Source of the DNA: JACRGC01 sp041305345
GTDB lineage: Archaea > Micrarchaeota > Micrarchaeia > Norongarragalinales > SBBD01
DNA: 64,000 nucleotides
Assembly (NCBI GenBank): GCA_041305345.1
Contig: JBFYLP010000005.1
Span: 186,001 to 250,000, forward strand
Reading direction: 5' to 3'
Shown: positions 33,878 to 42,267 of the stretch, one piece after another
Layout of the letters: each line of letters starts with the position of its first letter
Numbering within the stretch: position 1 is the stretch's first letter
The notes under the pieces: model-generated
The model's input: only the letters and a program-made list of their open reading frames with translations
Databases searched by the model: none
Told to the model about the DNA's origin: nothing
Translations under genes and position numbers: made by a program

Positions 33878-35860
33878 ATGCGGACAAAATCCATTTTTAA
33901 AAGTGATGATGTGGAAAGCAGGAGGGGCGTGACGTCAATTGAAAGCCTTACGCTCATTGCCGCGGCAATAGTATTTGTCGTTGTGGTCACGATTGCCACG
34001 AGGGCATTGATCACCCAGGGCGGCGAAACCGTCGGAAGCTCCGGGGGAATCGTCACGACGCTCAAGGCGACCTTCGCAAAGCAGGCAACATCGATAATCA
34101 TCCCAACCTACAAGCAGGAGATACCGACCTGGATTCCAAGCTCCATTCCCTCTCCGACTTCCTCGCCAACTGCGATCCCCTCTCCTTCCGAGACGCCAAC
34201 TCCCTCGCCATCCGAAACTCCCTCGCCCAGCCCCTCTCCTTCTCCCGACCCAAGCCCTTCCCCGTCGCCTTCGCCATCCCCGGCACCAACCTGTACAGGC
34301 GACCAGGAGATCTTCCCCTCGGTTGCTGCTTCAGGGGCCAACCTCCCGATAGATTATTTCGTTGATTTTTGGAATTGCTCTGGAAATTCGCAGGTATTTG
34401 GCGGCAGGAACGTCTTCTACAGCGGGAATGCCAACAGCCGGATTGTCCGCTTCAGGTTTGCGGACCTCGACGGTGCTACGGATCAAAAAAATGCGATCCA
34501 TACTTCGTCGATGTCGGGCGTGGCCGCCTCCAACCGCTCGGCCAGCTTTTTCCTGAACGGCACAATACGATTAAGCACCACGACCGGCAACACATATTCA
34601 TACACCGTGCACGAGCTTGCGGATTTCAATGGCGATGGAAAGGACGAAGCGATTTATGGGGGGACAACCTGCACGATTGCGGTTCAGGACGCACCGACAC
34701 ATGCAGCCCTATGGTCCGATCTGCAAATCACGGGCGGAATGTGCACGCTTTCGGACATCCACGATTATGACGGCGATGGGATTAAGGATTTGCTCCTGTA
34801 CAACAACATCAATTCACAAGGGGGCAATTTTACTGCGTATAAGATCGCGCCAACACGCATCCCCATCTGGACATATTCGAAGCCTTCGGGGAACGCGAGC
34901 TGCTTTAATTCATACGAGGTTTCCTGGCAGGGCAATATGTACGGGGAAGGGGATGACGAGGTAGCAATAGGGTATGGCGCCGCAAGCGGCAGCTGCCATA
35001 CTGGGATTGTGGTGCTCGATGCATCCAACGGCACGATAAAATACAGGTTCAATGCCACACGGAATGGCGTCAGGATAATAGCCCTCGATTCAATAGATGC
35101 AAACAGGGTGGGTCATAGGGATATGTGGATAGGATTCGATACATCAAGGATGATGTGGCTTGGCAACCGGGCAAGTGAACTGCCATACACGCATAATACT
35201 TACCAGATAGGCACTTCGAGATACCCAACGGATCTCGATGTTGGCGACCTCGACAAAGACGGATTCGAGGATGATTTCATAGTGAAGACGGATAAAATTT
35301 ACGCTTACAAAGTGAATGGCGTTGGTGCGCCAACGATGCTTTGGGAATATTCCTCGCCAGGCATAACATCGAACCTCTACCCGGACAACACGCTAGGGTT
35401 GCGGGACATAAACGGTGACGGGAGGCTTGAAATCGTAACTGCGCTTTCGAGCGGATGGATCGTCATCCTAGACAGCTCTGGCAACCCGCTGGTCGAATTC
35501 AAGGAACCGCACGGGCTATACATCAATTCAATGATTGCATCAAACATGATACCGACAAGCAAGATGCAGACAATTGACATCTCGCACAATTCGACGGATA
35601 ACAGCACAATGATTGGCTTCGCAAGCCATAGGATCGCGTCAGGGGATGAAGGTTACGCATATGTTTATGATTACGAGCCGTGCAAGATTTCAATTGACGG
35701 CGGCCCCTTGATTGCAATGAAATGGAACCCTGCCAAGTCCAAATGGCATTTCCACGACTCGGTGGGGCTGCCTGCCGGAGGCCACCAGTATGAAATCAGC
35801 TGCGATGGGAGTTTTGGCGGCGTGGGGCGAGAATCGCTATTGCAGTCATTTGCCGTATAG
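33878..35860 (+). CDS. FG-GAP/VCBS beta-propeller protein with class III signal peptide
   Basis: 660 aa from ATG at 33878. The region ESRRG-VTSIESLTLIAAAIVFVVVV is a second class III signal peptide with cleavage expected after Gly. A Pro-Ser linker of about 50 residues (nt 34130-34290) follows. The C-terminal 500 residues contain FG-GAP/integrin-like calcium loops of the DxNGDGxxE type (DFNGDGKDEAI, DYDGDGIKDLL, DLDKDGFEDD, DINGDGRLEIV), so a seven-bladed propeller is likely. Follows the first adhesin by 62 bp and is probably a co-expressed surface partner. Confidence 0.83.
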   Translation: MRTKSIFKSDDVESRRGVTSIESLTLIAAAIVFVVVVTIATRALITQGGETVGSSGGIVTTLKATFAKQATSIIIPTYKQEIPTWIPSSIPSPTSSPTAIPSPSETPTPSPSETPSPSPSPSPDPSPSPSPSPSPAPTCTGDQEIFPSVAASGANLPIDYFVDFWNCSGNSQVFGGRNVFYSGNANSRIVRFRFADLDGATDQKNAIHTSSMSGVAASNRSASFFLNGTIRLSTTTGNTYSYTVHELADFNGDGKDEAIYGGTTCTIAVQDAPTHAALWSDLQITGGMCTLSDIHDYDGDGIKDLLLYNNINSQGGNFTAYKIAPTRIPIWTYSKPSGNASCFNSYEVSWQGNMYGEGDDEVAIGYGAASGSCHTGIVVLDASNGTIKYRFNATRNGVRIIALDSIDANRVGHRDMWIGFDTSRMMWLGNRASELPYTHNTYQIGTSRYPTDLDVGDLDKDGFEDDFIVKTDKIYAYKVNGVGAPTMLWEYSSPGITSNLYPDNTLGLRDINGDGRLEIVTALSSGWIVILDSSGNPLVEFKEPHGLYINSMIASNMIPTSKMQTIDISHNSTDNSTMIGFASHRIASGDEGYAYVYDYEPCKISIDGGPLIAMKWNPAKSKWHFHDSVGLPAGGHQYEISCDGSFGGVGRESLLQSFAV

Positions 35861-35911
35861 CGCTTTTGGCAGGCGTCGCATTTTTTAATGTTTGATTTTC
35901 CTACTTAACGC

Positions 35912-37405
35912 ATGGATCTAGCGGGAAAGGCGAAAGGCAATTCAATCAAGTGGAGAGAATATTCGCAGCAAAGCTTTTCGGAAGCAAAGCAGCAGCTAAA
36001 GCCCATATTCCTGCTAATTGCAGCAAGATGGGACAGGTGGTGCAGGCTGTATGAGAAGGAGACGCTTTCGGATGCGGAAATTTTGCTTGCGATCAACGAA
36101 CATTTCGTGCCGATTTTTGTGGATGCGGATAGGCGCAGGGACCTTGAATGCGAATATTTTGAGGCCGGCCTTCCCGTTACGGTGATTTTCAGTGCAAGGG
36201 GCGAGAGGCTTCTTTCGTTCCGGGGGCATCAGGCAAAGGCGGTGCTGATGGAACTGCTTTTTGATGCTGCATCCGGGAAAATACAGCCCGAGAAAGTGCA
36301 GGCACAGGAAGAGGATGGAAGGAAGCCTGCTGCTCTCTCAAATGAAAAACTATCCGAATTCCTAAACGAGTTTGATTCGGAAATCGCAGTGCTTTTCGAT
36401 GAGCTATATGGCGGCTTTGGGGCTTCCCGGAAATTGCCCAATGCATACGCGCTGGATTACCTCGCGGTAAAATATTCCTCGGAGAGGAAGAACCTTTGGA
36501 GGGGAATGCTTGAAAAGAGCCTTAATGGCTTGGAAGGCCTTGCGGACCGCGAGGAAGACGGGTTCTTCAGGCTTGCTGCAAGGAGGGATTGGCAGGAGCC
36601 GGAGTATTGCAAGCTGCTTTGGGAAAATTCGGCGATTGCAGCCGCATACCTCAAGGCAGGCATCGTGCTCGAAAACGACAAATTCTTGGCAATTGCCAGG
36701 AAAACATACGATTGGATGCTTCGCAGCCTGTATGACCGGAAGGAAGGCGGCTTCTTCGGGTCCTTTGATGCGGATGAGGCATATTTCACTAGGGCTTTGG
36801 AAGAGAGGAAAAAAATGCAGGAGCCCTACATTGACAGGACGAAATATGCGGATTGGAATTTCGAGGCAGCTGCCTCATTCCTGCAGGCGCACAGGCTGAT
36901 GGCAAGGCTCGAGTACTGGGAGGCTGCGGATGCTACCTTGTCGTTCATGAAAAAAAGGATGGTTGGAAGGAGTGGAGTGCTCCATTATTACGACCCGGAA
37001 GAGGGAGCAAGGCTCGATGGCCTGCTGCTGGACAATGCGTGGGGCGCAATTGCATTCCTGGAGGCCTACCGCATCGGGAAGGCGGAGGAGCACCTCGAGG
37101 CTGGGAAAAAAATATTGGAGTTCACCATTTCAAACTTTTTCTCCGAGGAGAAAAACGCATTCATTGGGAGGAACAGCACTGCATCCGATATGTACCGGGA
37201 GGGCGAGCTCCGAAGGGAGTCGGTAGATTACTACGGGAATGCGGTCGCGTGCTTTGCAATGCTGCTTGGCTATGGCATAACCAAGGAAGAGAGATGCCTG
37301 GAGACGGCAAAGCGCGTGCTGCCAAATTTCCTTTATTGCGACAATGATGTGGATAGGGAGGCGCTAATCGCCCAGGCCGCATTGAACCTTGGGCGGATCA
37401 CTTGA
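35912..37405 (+). CDS. DUF255 thioredoxin-fold plus six-hairpin (YyaL-like) protein
   Basis: 497 aa. Residues 1-130 match the DUF255 thioredoxin-like domain, and the rest the alpha/alpha-toroid glycosidase-like repeats of YyaL/SPATA20 proteins (WNFEAAASFLQAHRL, LLDNAWGAIAFLEAYRIG). The usual CHWC motif is changed: the corresponding segment is ARWDRWCRLYEKE, with only the second Cys left (residue 44), so thiol-disulfide exchange by the classical route is unlikely. Function unknown in any organism. TTTTTAATG about 27 bp before ATG 35912 suggests a leaderless start. Confidence 0.83.
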   Translation: MDLAGKAKGNSIKWREYSQQSFSEAKQQLKPIFLLIAARWDRWCRLYEKETLSDAEILLAINEHFVPIFVDADRRRDLECEYFEAGLPVTVIFSARGERLLSFRGHQAKAVLMELLFDAASGKIQPEKVQAQEEDGRKPAALSNEKLSEFLNEFDSEIAVLFDELYGGFGASRKLPNAYALDYLAVKYSSERKNLWRGMLEKSLNGLEGLADREEDGFFRLAARRDWQEPEYCKLLWENSAIAAAYLKAGIVLENDKFLAIARKTYDWMLRSLYDRKEGGFFGSFDADEAYFTRALEERKKMQEPYIDRTKYADWNFEAAASFLQAHRLMARLEYWEAADATLSFMKKRMVGRSGVLHYYDPEEGARLDGLLLDNAWGAIAFLEAYRIGKAEEHLEAGKKILEFTISNFFSEEKNAFIGRNSTASDMYREGELRRESVDYYGNAVACFAMLLGYGITKEERCLETAKRVLPNFLYCDNDVDREALIAQAALNLGRIT

Positions 37406-37811
37406 ATGAGCTGCTAATTTTCAAGCCGTACTTGGCCATTTCGCCTTCGGAATAATTTTCCCTGCCGTATTTGAAAAGTATTCCATCCCCGCTGAACCTT
37501 GGGATGACATGGAAGTGCACGTGGAATACCAATTGGCCAGCTGCCCCTCCCTCGTTCAGGAAGAGGTTGATGCCATCCGCCCCGAGAGCGGTCTTGACCG
37601 ACGCGGCGACCTTGCGTGCGAAAGAAATAAGCTCGCCAAGCTCCGTATCAGGCATCTCCGAGAAGTGGACCGAATGCGACTTTGGAATGACAAGGGTGTG
37701 CCCCTTTTTCGCGGGGTACAAATCCAGGAATGCGAGGTGGCGTTCATCCTCATGAACCTTAACCGAGGGCAAATCGCCCTTCACGATCCTGCAGAAGATG
37801 CATTCGTCCAT
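37398..37811 (-). CDS. HIT-family hydrolase (Hint type)
   Basis: 137 aa from ATG at 37811. The HIT motif is HVHFHVIPR (His-x-His-x-His), with CIFCRIV near the N-terminus as in zinc-binding Hint-type members. It hydrolyses nucleotide-phosphoramidates or dinucleotides such as AMP-lysine or ApnA. Converges on and overlaps the DUF255 gene by 8 nt. Confidence 0.92.
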   Translation of the reverse strand: MDECIFCRIVKGDLPSVKVHEDERHLAFLDLYPAKKGHTLVIPKSHSVHFSEMPDTELGELISFARKVAASVKTALGADGINLFLNEGGAAGQLVFHVHFHVIPRFSGDGILFKYGRENYSEGEMAKYGLKISSSFK

Positions 37812-37914
37812 TGCACGTACCAAACTGATGTATTCACGGCTGCATTAATAAAATCATCCCTAAACGCCACGAATATAAAGCGGTCCGGGATATATTGTTG
37901 CAGGGGTGGGTTGG

Positions 37915-38406
37915 ATGCTCAAGGTCGGTGACAAGGCGCCTGATTTTTCGCTGAAAGGAAGCGATGGGAAAGGCCATTCGCTAAAAAAATTGGCTGGAAA
38001 GAAGGTCGTGCTCTTTTTCTACCCGAAGGACAATACGCCAGGATGCACCATCGAAGGATGCGCATTTAGGGATAATGCAATAGGCTTTCGGGAAAAGGGC
38101 GCGGTCGTGCTCGGGGTTAGCGCGGATTCCGTGGAGTCGCATCGGAAATTTGCCGGAAGGTTCAGGTTCAATTTTCCGCTGCTCTCGGATTTGGGCGGGA
38201 AGATAAGCAGGAAATACGGAGTTTGGAAGGAGAAGAATTTCCTTGGGAAAAAATACTTCGGGATCAGCAGGAGCACTTTCATAATAGATGCAAATGGGCG
38301 CATTGCAGCCGCATTTTACGACGTGAACCCGCTAGGCCACGCGTCGGCTGTGCTGAATGCGGTTGCAATCATACGCGCCGGAGGCAAAGGGGGTAGGAAA
38401 GGGTGA
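37915..38406 (+). CDS. Peroxiredoxin of the BCP/PrxQ group
   Basis: 163 aa from ATG at 37915 with a GGGGTGG site. Peroxidatic Cys44 and resolving Cys49 lie in PKDNTPGCTIEGCAFRD, the four-residue spacing of atypical 2-Cys PrxQ enzymes. It reduces hydrogen and organic peroxides, probably with thioredoxin. Upstream GAATATAAAG is a possible TATA box. The last bases overlap the GTG of the O-methyltransferase gene. Confidence 0.93.
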   Translation: MLKVGDKAPDFSLKGSDGKGHSLKKLAGKKVVLFFYPKDNTPGCTIEGCAFRDNAIGFREKGAVVLGVSADSVESHRKFAGRFRFNFPLLSDLGGKISRKYGVWKEKNFLGKKYFGISRSTFIIDANGRIAAAFYDVNPLGHASAVLNAVAIIRAGGKGGRKG

Positions 38407-38972
38407 AGCCGCTTTTTTCCAAACGGATCGAGTCATTGCTTTGGGAGATGGAAAAATACTCCCGGGCGCACAAGAAGGTTTGGAGCATCCCGGCGGATGA
38501 GGCGAGATTCCTTTACCTCATTACGGCCTTGAAAAAGCCAAAATCAATACTTGAGGTAGGGACGTCAATTGGCTATTCAACGATTTGGCTGGGGCTTGGC
38601 GCAAGGGAATTTGGGGGGAGAATAACGACGCTCGAGAACGACCCAAAAAAGATACGGATGGCAAGGGAAAATTTCAGGCGCGCGGGATTGGCCAGGGCCA
38701 TAACCGTGATCCCTGGCGATGCATCCTCAACGCTTAGGACACTTGGCGGAAAATACGATTTGGTGTTCCTCGATGCAATCAAGCAGGAGTACCGCAAGTA
38801 TTTGGATCTAATTTATCCGCGGCTTGCAAGGGATGCGGTTGTGCTTGCGGATAATGCGGGCGACCTTGGGCACCTGATGCGGGATTACCTTCATTTCGTT
38901 CGGGAGGGGGGAAAATTCCATTCCACATTCGTGCCTGTTGGAAATGGAATTGAGCTGAGCCTAAAAATCTGA
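38403..38972 (+). CDS. SAM-dependent O-methyltransferase (class I, PF01596-like)
   Basis: 189 aa, GTG start overlapping the peroxiredoxin stop (GTGA). The SAM motif ILEVGTSIGYSTIWLG, the acidic TTLENDP after strand 2, and DLVFLDAIKQEYRKYLDLI with the metal-binding Asp match catechol-O-methyltransferase-like enzymes. Substrate unknown. The link to a peroxiredoxin is a frequent type of mixed operon and gives no clear functional hint. Confidence 0.88.
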   Translation: MKPLFSKRIESLLWEMEKYSRAHKKVWSIPADEARFLYLITALKKPKSILEVGTSIGYSTIWLGLGAREFGGRITTLENDPKKIRMARENFRRAGLARAITVIPGDASSTLRTLGGKYDLVFLDAIKQEYRKYLDLIYPRLARDAVVLADNAGDLGHLMRDYLHFVREGGKFHSTFVPVGNGIELSLKI

Positions 38973-38985
38973 ACTGCGAACGCAT

Positions 38986-39576
38986 TCAGGTTGCATCTTC
39001 ATGCCGCTTCTGCACGACGCCCCAATCAATGGCCTTCATGAAAGCGGAGATGTAATCCGCCCTCTTTGTTCCGTAATCGAGCATGAACGCGTGCTCGAAA
39101 ACATCGATGTTCAGGAGCGGGATTGCGCCGGCCAAATGGCCCGCATCGTGCTCATTCACCCAAATGTTTAGCAGCCGCCTTTCCTGCGAATCCAAACAGA
39201 GAATCGCCCACCCGATGCCCCTGCTTGATGCCGTGGCACGGAAATCCGCCTCCCAGTTTTCATACGAGCCGAAATCTGAAATGATCCCGCTCATAAGGCT
39301 TGAGCTCCCCTCGGGCTTCGCCCCCCCTTTCCCCATTGCGCCAAAATAATATTCGTGCAGACGCATCCCGTTGAATTCCCAGCCGAACCTGCGCTTAAGC
39401 TCGGCAAATTCGGGGGCCGAGGCCTTTCCGTCTTTTTGCAGGAAAGCCAATGCTTCGCTTAATTTGTTGGTGTTGTTCACGTACCCCTGGTACAGCGTGA
39501 AATGCGTCCTTAGCGCGTTGTCGCTAAACCCCTCGGTTCCCAATAAATGATCGAAATTCTTCGCCGCATATGCCAC
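38986..39576 (-). CDS. sodA: Fe/Mn superoxide dismutase
   Basis: 196 aa. Metal ligands His25 (THFTLYQ), His74 (MRLHEYYFGAM), Asp158 and His162 (DVFEHAFMLDYG) are present. GTG at 39576 is the start, with a GGTGG site. It removes superoxide in the cytosol. Divergent from the hxlR-suf operon, with a shared 101-bp promoter region containing a dyad. Iron or manganese use cannot be decided from sequence alone. Confidence 0.93.
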   Translation of the reverse strand: MAYAAKNFDHLLGTEGFSDNALRTHFTLYQGYVNNTNKLSEALAFLQKDGKASAPEFAELKRRFGWEFNGMRLHEYYFGAMGKGGAKPEGSSSLMSGIISDFGSYENWEADFRATASSRGIGWAILCLDSQERRLLNIWVNEHDAGHLAGAIPLLNIDVFEHAFMLDYGTKRADYISAFMKAIDWGVVQKRHEDAT

Positions 39577-39640
39577 TCATACCACCCAATTCCCCATTTT
39601 CAACTTCCGCTCTTGAATAATCCGGGAGCATTAATAAACT

Positions 39641-39657
39641 AGTATGTTTTTAATACT
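39641..39657. promoter_or_regulatory. Candidate HxlR-family operator in the sod/hxlR divergent promoter
   Basis: AGTAT-GTTTTTA-ATACT is a 5-7-5 dyad. The spacer is T-rich and overlaps the likely TATA element of hxlR (TTTTTAATA); the site also lies in the sod upstream region. Bacterial YodB-like regulators bind dyads of this general kind. Confidence 0.45.
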
Positions 39658-39677
39658 GATGTTTAAGGGGGGGTGGG

Positions 39678-39983
39678 ATGATGCATAATTGCGCAATGAA
39701 TGAGTGCCCCGTCGTGGGGCTTGTCGATATGCTCGAGAAGAAATGGGCCCTTAGGATAGTGAAGGAAATTTACGAGGGCAACACGCGCTTCAACGTTTTG
39801 AAGAGGCGGATGAAGGGCGTGACTGCAGCAGTCCTGAGCAAGCGCCTAAGGGAGCTGGAAGAAGGGGGCATTGTCACCCGGAAGGTACTGAAAAAAAAGC
39901 CGCTTGAAGTGGAATACAAGCTAGGGAAGGGCGCAAGGCACCTGATGGAATGCTGGCACAAACACAGGGGCAGCCGCAATTGA
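39678..39983 (+). CDS. HxlR/DUF24-family winged-helix regulator
   Basis: 101 aa. The DNA-binding domain is CPVVGLVDMLEKKWALRIVKEIYEG... FNVLKRRMKGVTAAVLSKRLRELEEGGIVTRKV, with an ATG at 39678 preceded by GGGGGGTGGG. Three cysteines (Cys5, Cys10, Cys92) are available; the Cys before Pro (ECPV) is the redox-sensing residue in YodB/HypR-type members. It is the first gene of the suf operon and divergent from sod, so it is a good candidate redox or Fe-S-status regulator of both. The ligand is inferred. Confidence 0.88.
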   Translation: MMHNCAMNECPVVGLVDMLEKKWALRIVKEIYEGNTRFNVLKRRMKGVTAAVLSKRLRELEEGGIVTRKVLKKKPLEVEYKLGKGARHLMECWHKHRGSRN

Positions 39984-39992
39984 GGGGATTTG

Positions 39993-40742
39993 ATGCATAC
40001 TCTTGAAATTTCGGACCTACACGTATCCGTTGAAGGCAAAACCATACTGAAGGGCATTTCGCTCACTCTGAAACAGGGGGAAATCCACGCGATGATGGGC
40101 CCCAACGGAAGCGGGAAGAGCACACTTGGGAATGCGCTCATGGGCAACCCCAGATACAAGGTGGAGAGGGGCAATATCCTGCTCGATGGGGAGGATATCA
40201 CGCACTTAAAGCCGGACGAGAGGGCCGCAAAGGGGCTGTTCCTTGCCTTCCAATACCCGGCAGAGATTTCCGGAGTTAGTCTTGGTTATTTCCTTCGCAG
40301 CGCATACAAAGCGGTGCACCCCAAAAGCAGCCTTTCCGTTATGGAATTCCACAAACTCCTCCTCGGGAAGATGAAGCTGCTTGGGATGGATAGGAAATTC
40401 GCGGACCGGTACCTGAACGAGGGCTTTTCCGGCGGCGAGAAGAAGCGTAGCGAAATCCTTCAGCTTGCGCTGCTGCAGCCAAAATTCGCGCTTCTTGATG
40501 AGACCGACTCGGGCCTTGACATCGATGCTTTAAGGAAGGTGTCGGAAGGCATCAACAAGGTTGCGGGAGGGGAGATGGGGATACTGCTAATCACGCATTA
40601 CCAGCGCATCCTGCGTTATGTGAAGCCAAATTGCGTGCATGTGCTGATTGATGGGAGAATCGTAAAATCAGGTGGCAGGGAGCTTGCCGATGAGCTTGAG
40701 GAGAAAGGATATGATCACCTGATACGGGGTGGCAAGGGATGA
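39993..40742 (+). CDS. sufC: SufC, Fe-S cluster assembly ATPase
   Basis: 249 aa from ATG at 39993, with a GAGGGG site. ABC-type ATPase: Walker A GPNGSGKS, Q-loop AFQYP, signature FSGGEKKRSEILQ, Walker B FALLDETDSGLDIDAL and a His switch LITHY. It drives the SufBCD scaffold. Nine nt follow the hxlR gene, and its stop overlaps the sufB start (ATGA). Confidence 0.96.
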   Translation: MHTLEISDLHVSVEGKTILKGISLTLKQGEIHAMMGPNGSGKSTLGNALMGNPRYKVERGNILLDGEDITHLKPDERAAKGLFLAFQYPAEISGVSLGYFLRSAYKAVHPKSSLSVMEFHKLLLGKMKLLGMDRKFADRYLNEGFSGGEKKRSEILQLALLQPKFALLDETDSGLDIDALRKVSEGINKVAGGEMGILLITHYQRILRYVKPNCVHVLIDGRIVKSGGRELADELEEKGYDHLIRGGKG

Positions 40743-42199
40743 GCAGCCTGCCAGACATCCGTGAAACTTACGCGGAAAAATACGGCTTCCGAACCAATAC
40801 GAAGAACACGTTCGAGATAGATGGCGGGATATCCGAGAAGACCGTGATGGAAATTTCATCCGTGAAAAAAGAGCCGGAGTGGCTTACGAAATTCAGGTCG
40901 GATTCCTACTCGTTTTTCAGGAAAAAGCCCCTGCCTTCCTGGGGGCCAGACCTCTCTTCAATAAACTTCGACGACATCGCGTATTATGTAAAGCCAACCG
41001 AATACCAGCAGAATGACTGGAATGACGTCCCTGCGGAAATCAAGGACACCTTCGAAAAGCTCGGGGTCCCCGAAGCGGAAAGGAAGTTCCTCGCGGGAGT
41101 TGGCGCGCAATTCGAGAGCGAGAACGTGTACCATTCCTTGCAGAAACGGCTCCACGAGCTGGGCGTCGTGTTCACCGATCCCGATACCGCGCTGAACCCC
41201 ACCGATGGAAAAATCGAAAAGTTGGGGTTGGAGAAGGAAAGGATGATGAATGCGTCCGCCCATTTCAGGAGGTGGTTTTCGAAAATCGTGCCGAAGGAGG
41301 ACAATAAATTCGCGTCGCTGAATTCGGCAGTCTTCTCCGGGGGCTCGTTCATATACATCCCCCCGAACGTGGAAGTGGACCTGCCGCTCCAGGCATATTT
41401 TCGGATCAACAAGGAGAACATGGGCCAGTTCGAGCGCACCCTTATAATCGCTGACGAGGGCAGCAAGGTGCATTACATAGAAGGCTGCAGTGCGCCGCAG
41501 TACAGGGGTAACAGGCATTCCCTGCATACTGCCGTAGTCGAGATCGTTGCGATGCGGAATGCGAAGGTGAGGTATACGACATTGCAGAATTGGTCGGATA
41601 ACGTTTACAACCTGGTTACGAAAAGGGCATTCGCGTACGAGGGGGCGTATGTGGAGTGGCTCGATGCAAATATCGGCAGCAGGGTAACCATGAAATACCC
41701 AAGCGTCTACCTGCTTGGAGAGAATTCGCGTGCGGACATATTATCGGTTGCTTACGCAGGCAAGGGCCAGGTCCAGGATGCCGGAGGGAAGGCGGTGCAT
41801 TTGGCGCCCAACACTGCGAGCAAAATCATCTCCAAATCGGTGAGCAAGGATGGCGGGAAGTGCACTTACAGGGGGCTTTTGCATATCGGAAAAAAGGCCG
41901 CGAATGCGAAGAGCACCGTGCGGTGCGACGCGCTCCTGATGGATGGCCTTTCGAAAACGGACACCGTCCCCTACAACGAAGTAGAGAACGATTCCGCAAC
42001 CATCACGCACGAGGCAAGCGTTGGCAAAATCGGAGAGGAGCTGATATTTTACCTCATGAGCAGGGGGCTTAGCGAGCAGCAGGCGCTTGGAATGATCGTG
42101 AATGGGTTCCTTGAAATATTCACAAAGGAGCTTCCGATGGAGTATGCGGTCGAGTTCAACAGGCTTATACAGCTCGAGATGGCAGGCGCGGTTGGCTAA
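40739..42199 (+). CDS. sufB: SufB, Fe-S cluster scaffold subunit
   Basis: 486 aa, ATGA overlap with sufC. The conserved SufB core is present: GVGAQFESENVYHSLQ in the N-terminal part, IPPNVEVDLPLQAYFRIN, HYIEGCSAPQYR and the right-handed beta-helix region with TYRGLLHIGKKAANAKSTVRCDALL. It ends with the SRGLSEQQALGMIVNGF helix. SufB holds the nascent cluster with SufC and SufD. Confidence 0.96.
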   Translation: MSSLPDIRETYAEKYGFRTNTKNTFEIDGGISEKTVMEISSVKKEPEWLTKFRSDSYSFFRKKPLPSWGPDLSSINFDDIAYYVKPTEYQQNDWNDVPAEIKDTFEKLGVPEAERKFLAGVGAQFESENVYHSLQKRLHELGVVFTDPDTALNPTDGKIEKLGLEKERMMNASAHFRRWFSKIVPKEDNKFASLNSAVFSGGSFIYIPPNVEVDLPLQAYFRINKENMGQFERTLIIADEGSKVHYIEGCSAPQYRGNRHSLHTAVVEIVAMRNAKVRYTTLQNWSDNVYNLVTKRAFAYEGAYVEWLDANIGSRVTMKYPSVYLLGENSRADILSVAYAGKGQVQDAGGKAVHLAPNTASKIISKSVSKDGGKCTYRGLLHIGKKAANAKSTVRCDALLMDGLSKTDTVPYNEVENDSATITHEASVGKIGEELIFYLMSRGLSEQQALGMIVNGFLEIFTKELPMEYAVEFNRLIQLEMAGAVG

Positions 42200-42267
42200 A
42201 TCCGATCCCGGCTTTAGGAAAAAAATGATAGGGCACCACGAACGTGTGGAAAAAAATGGAGGGGGAA

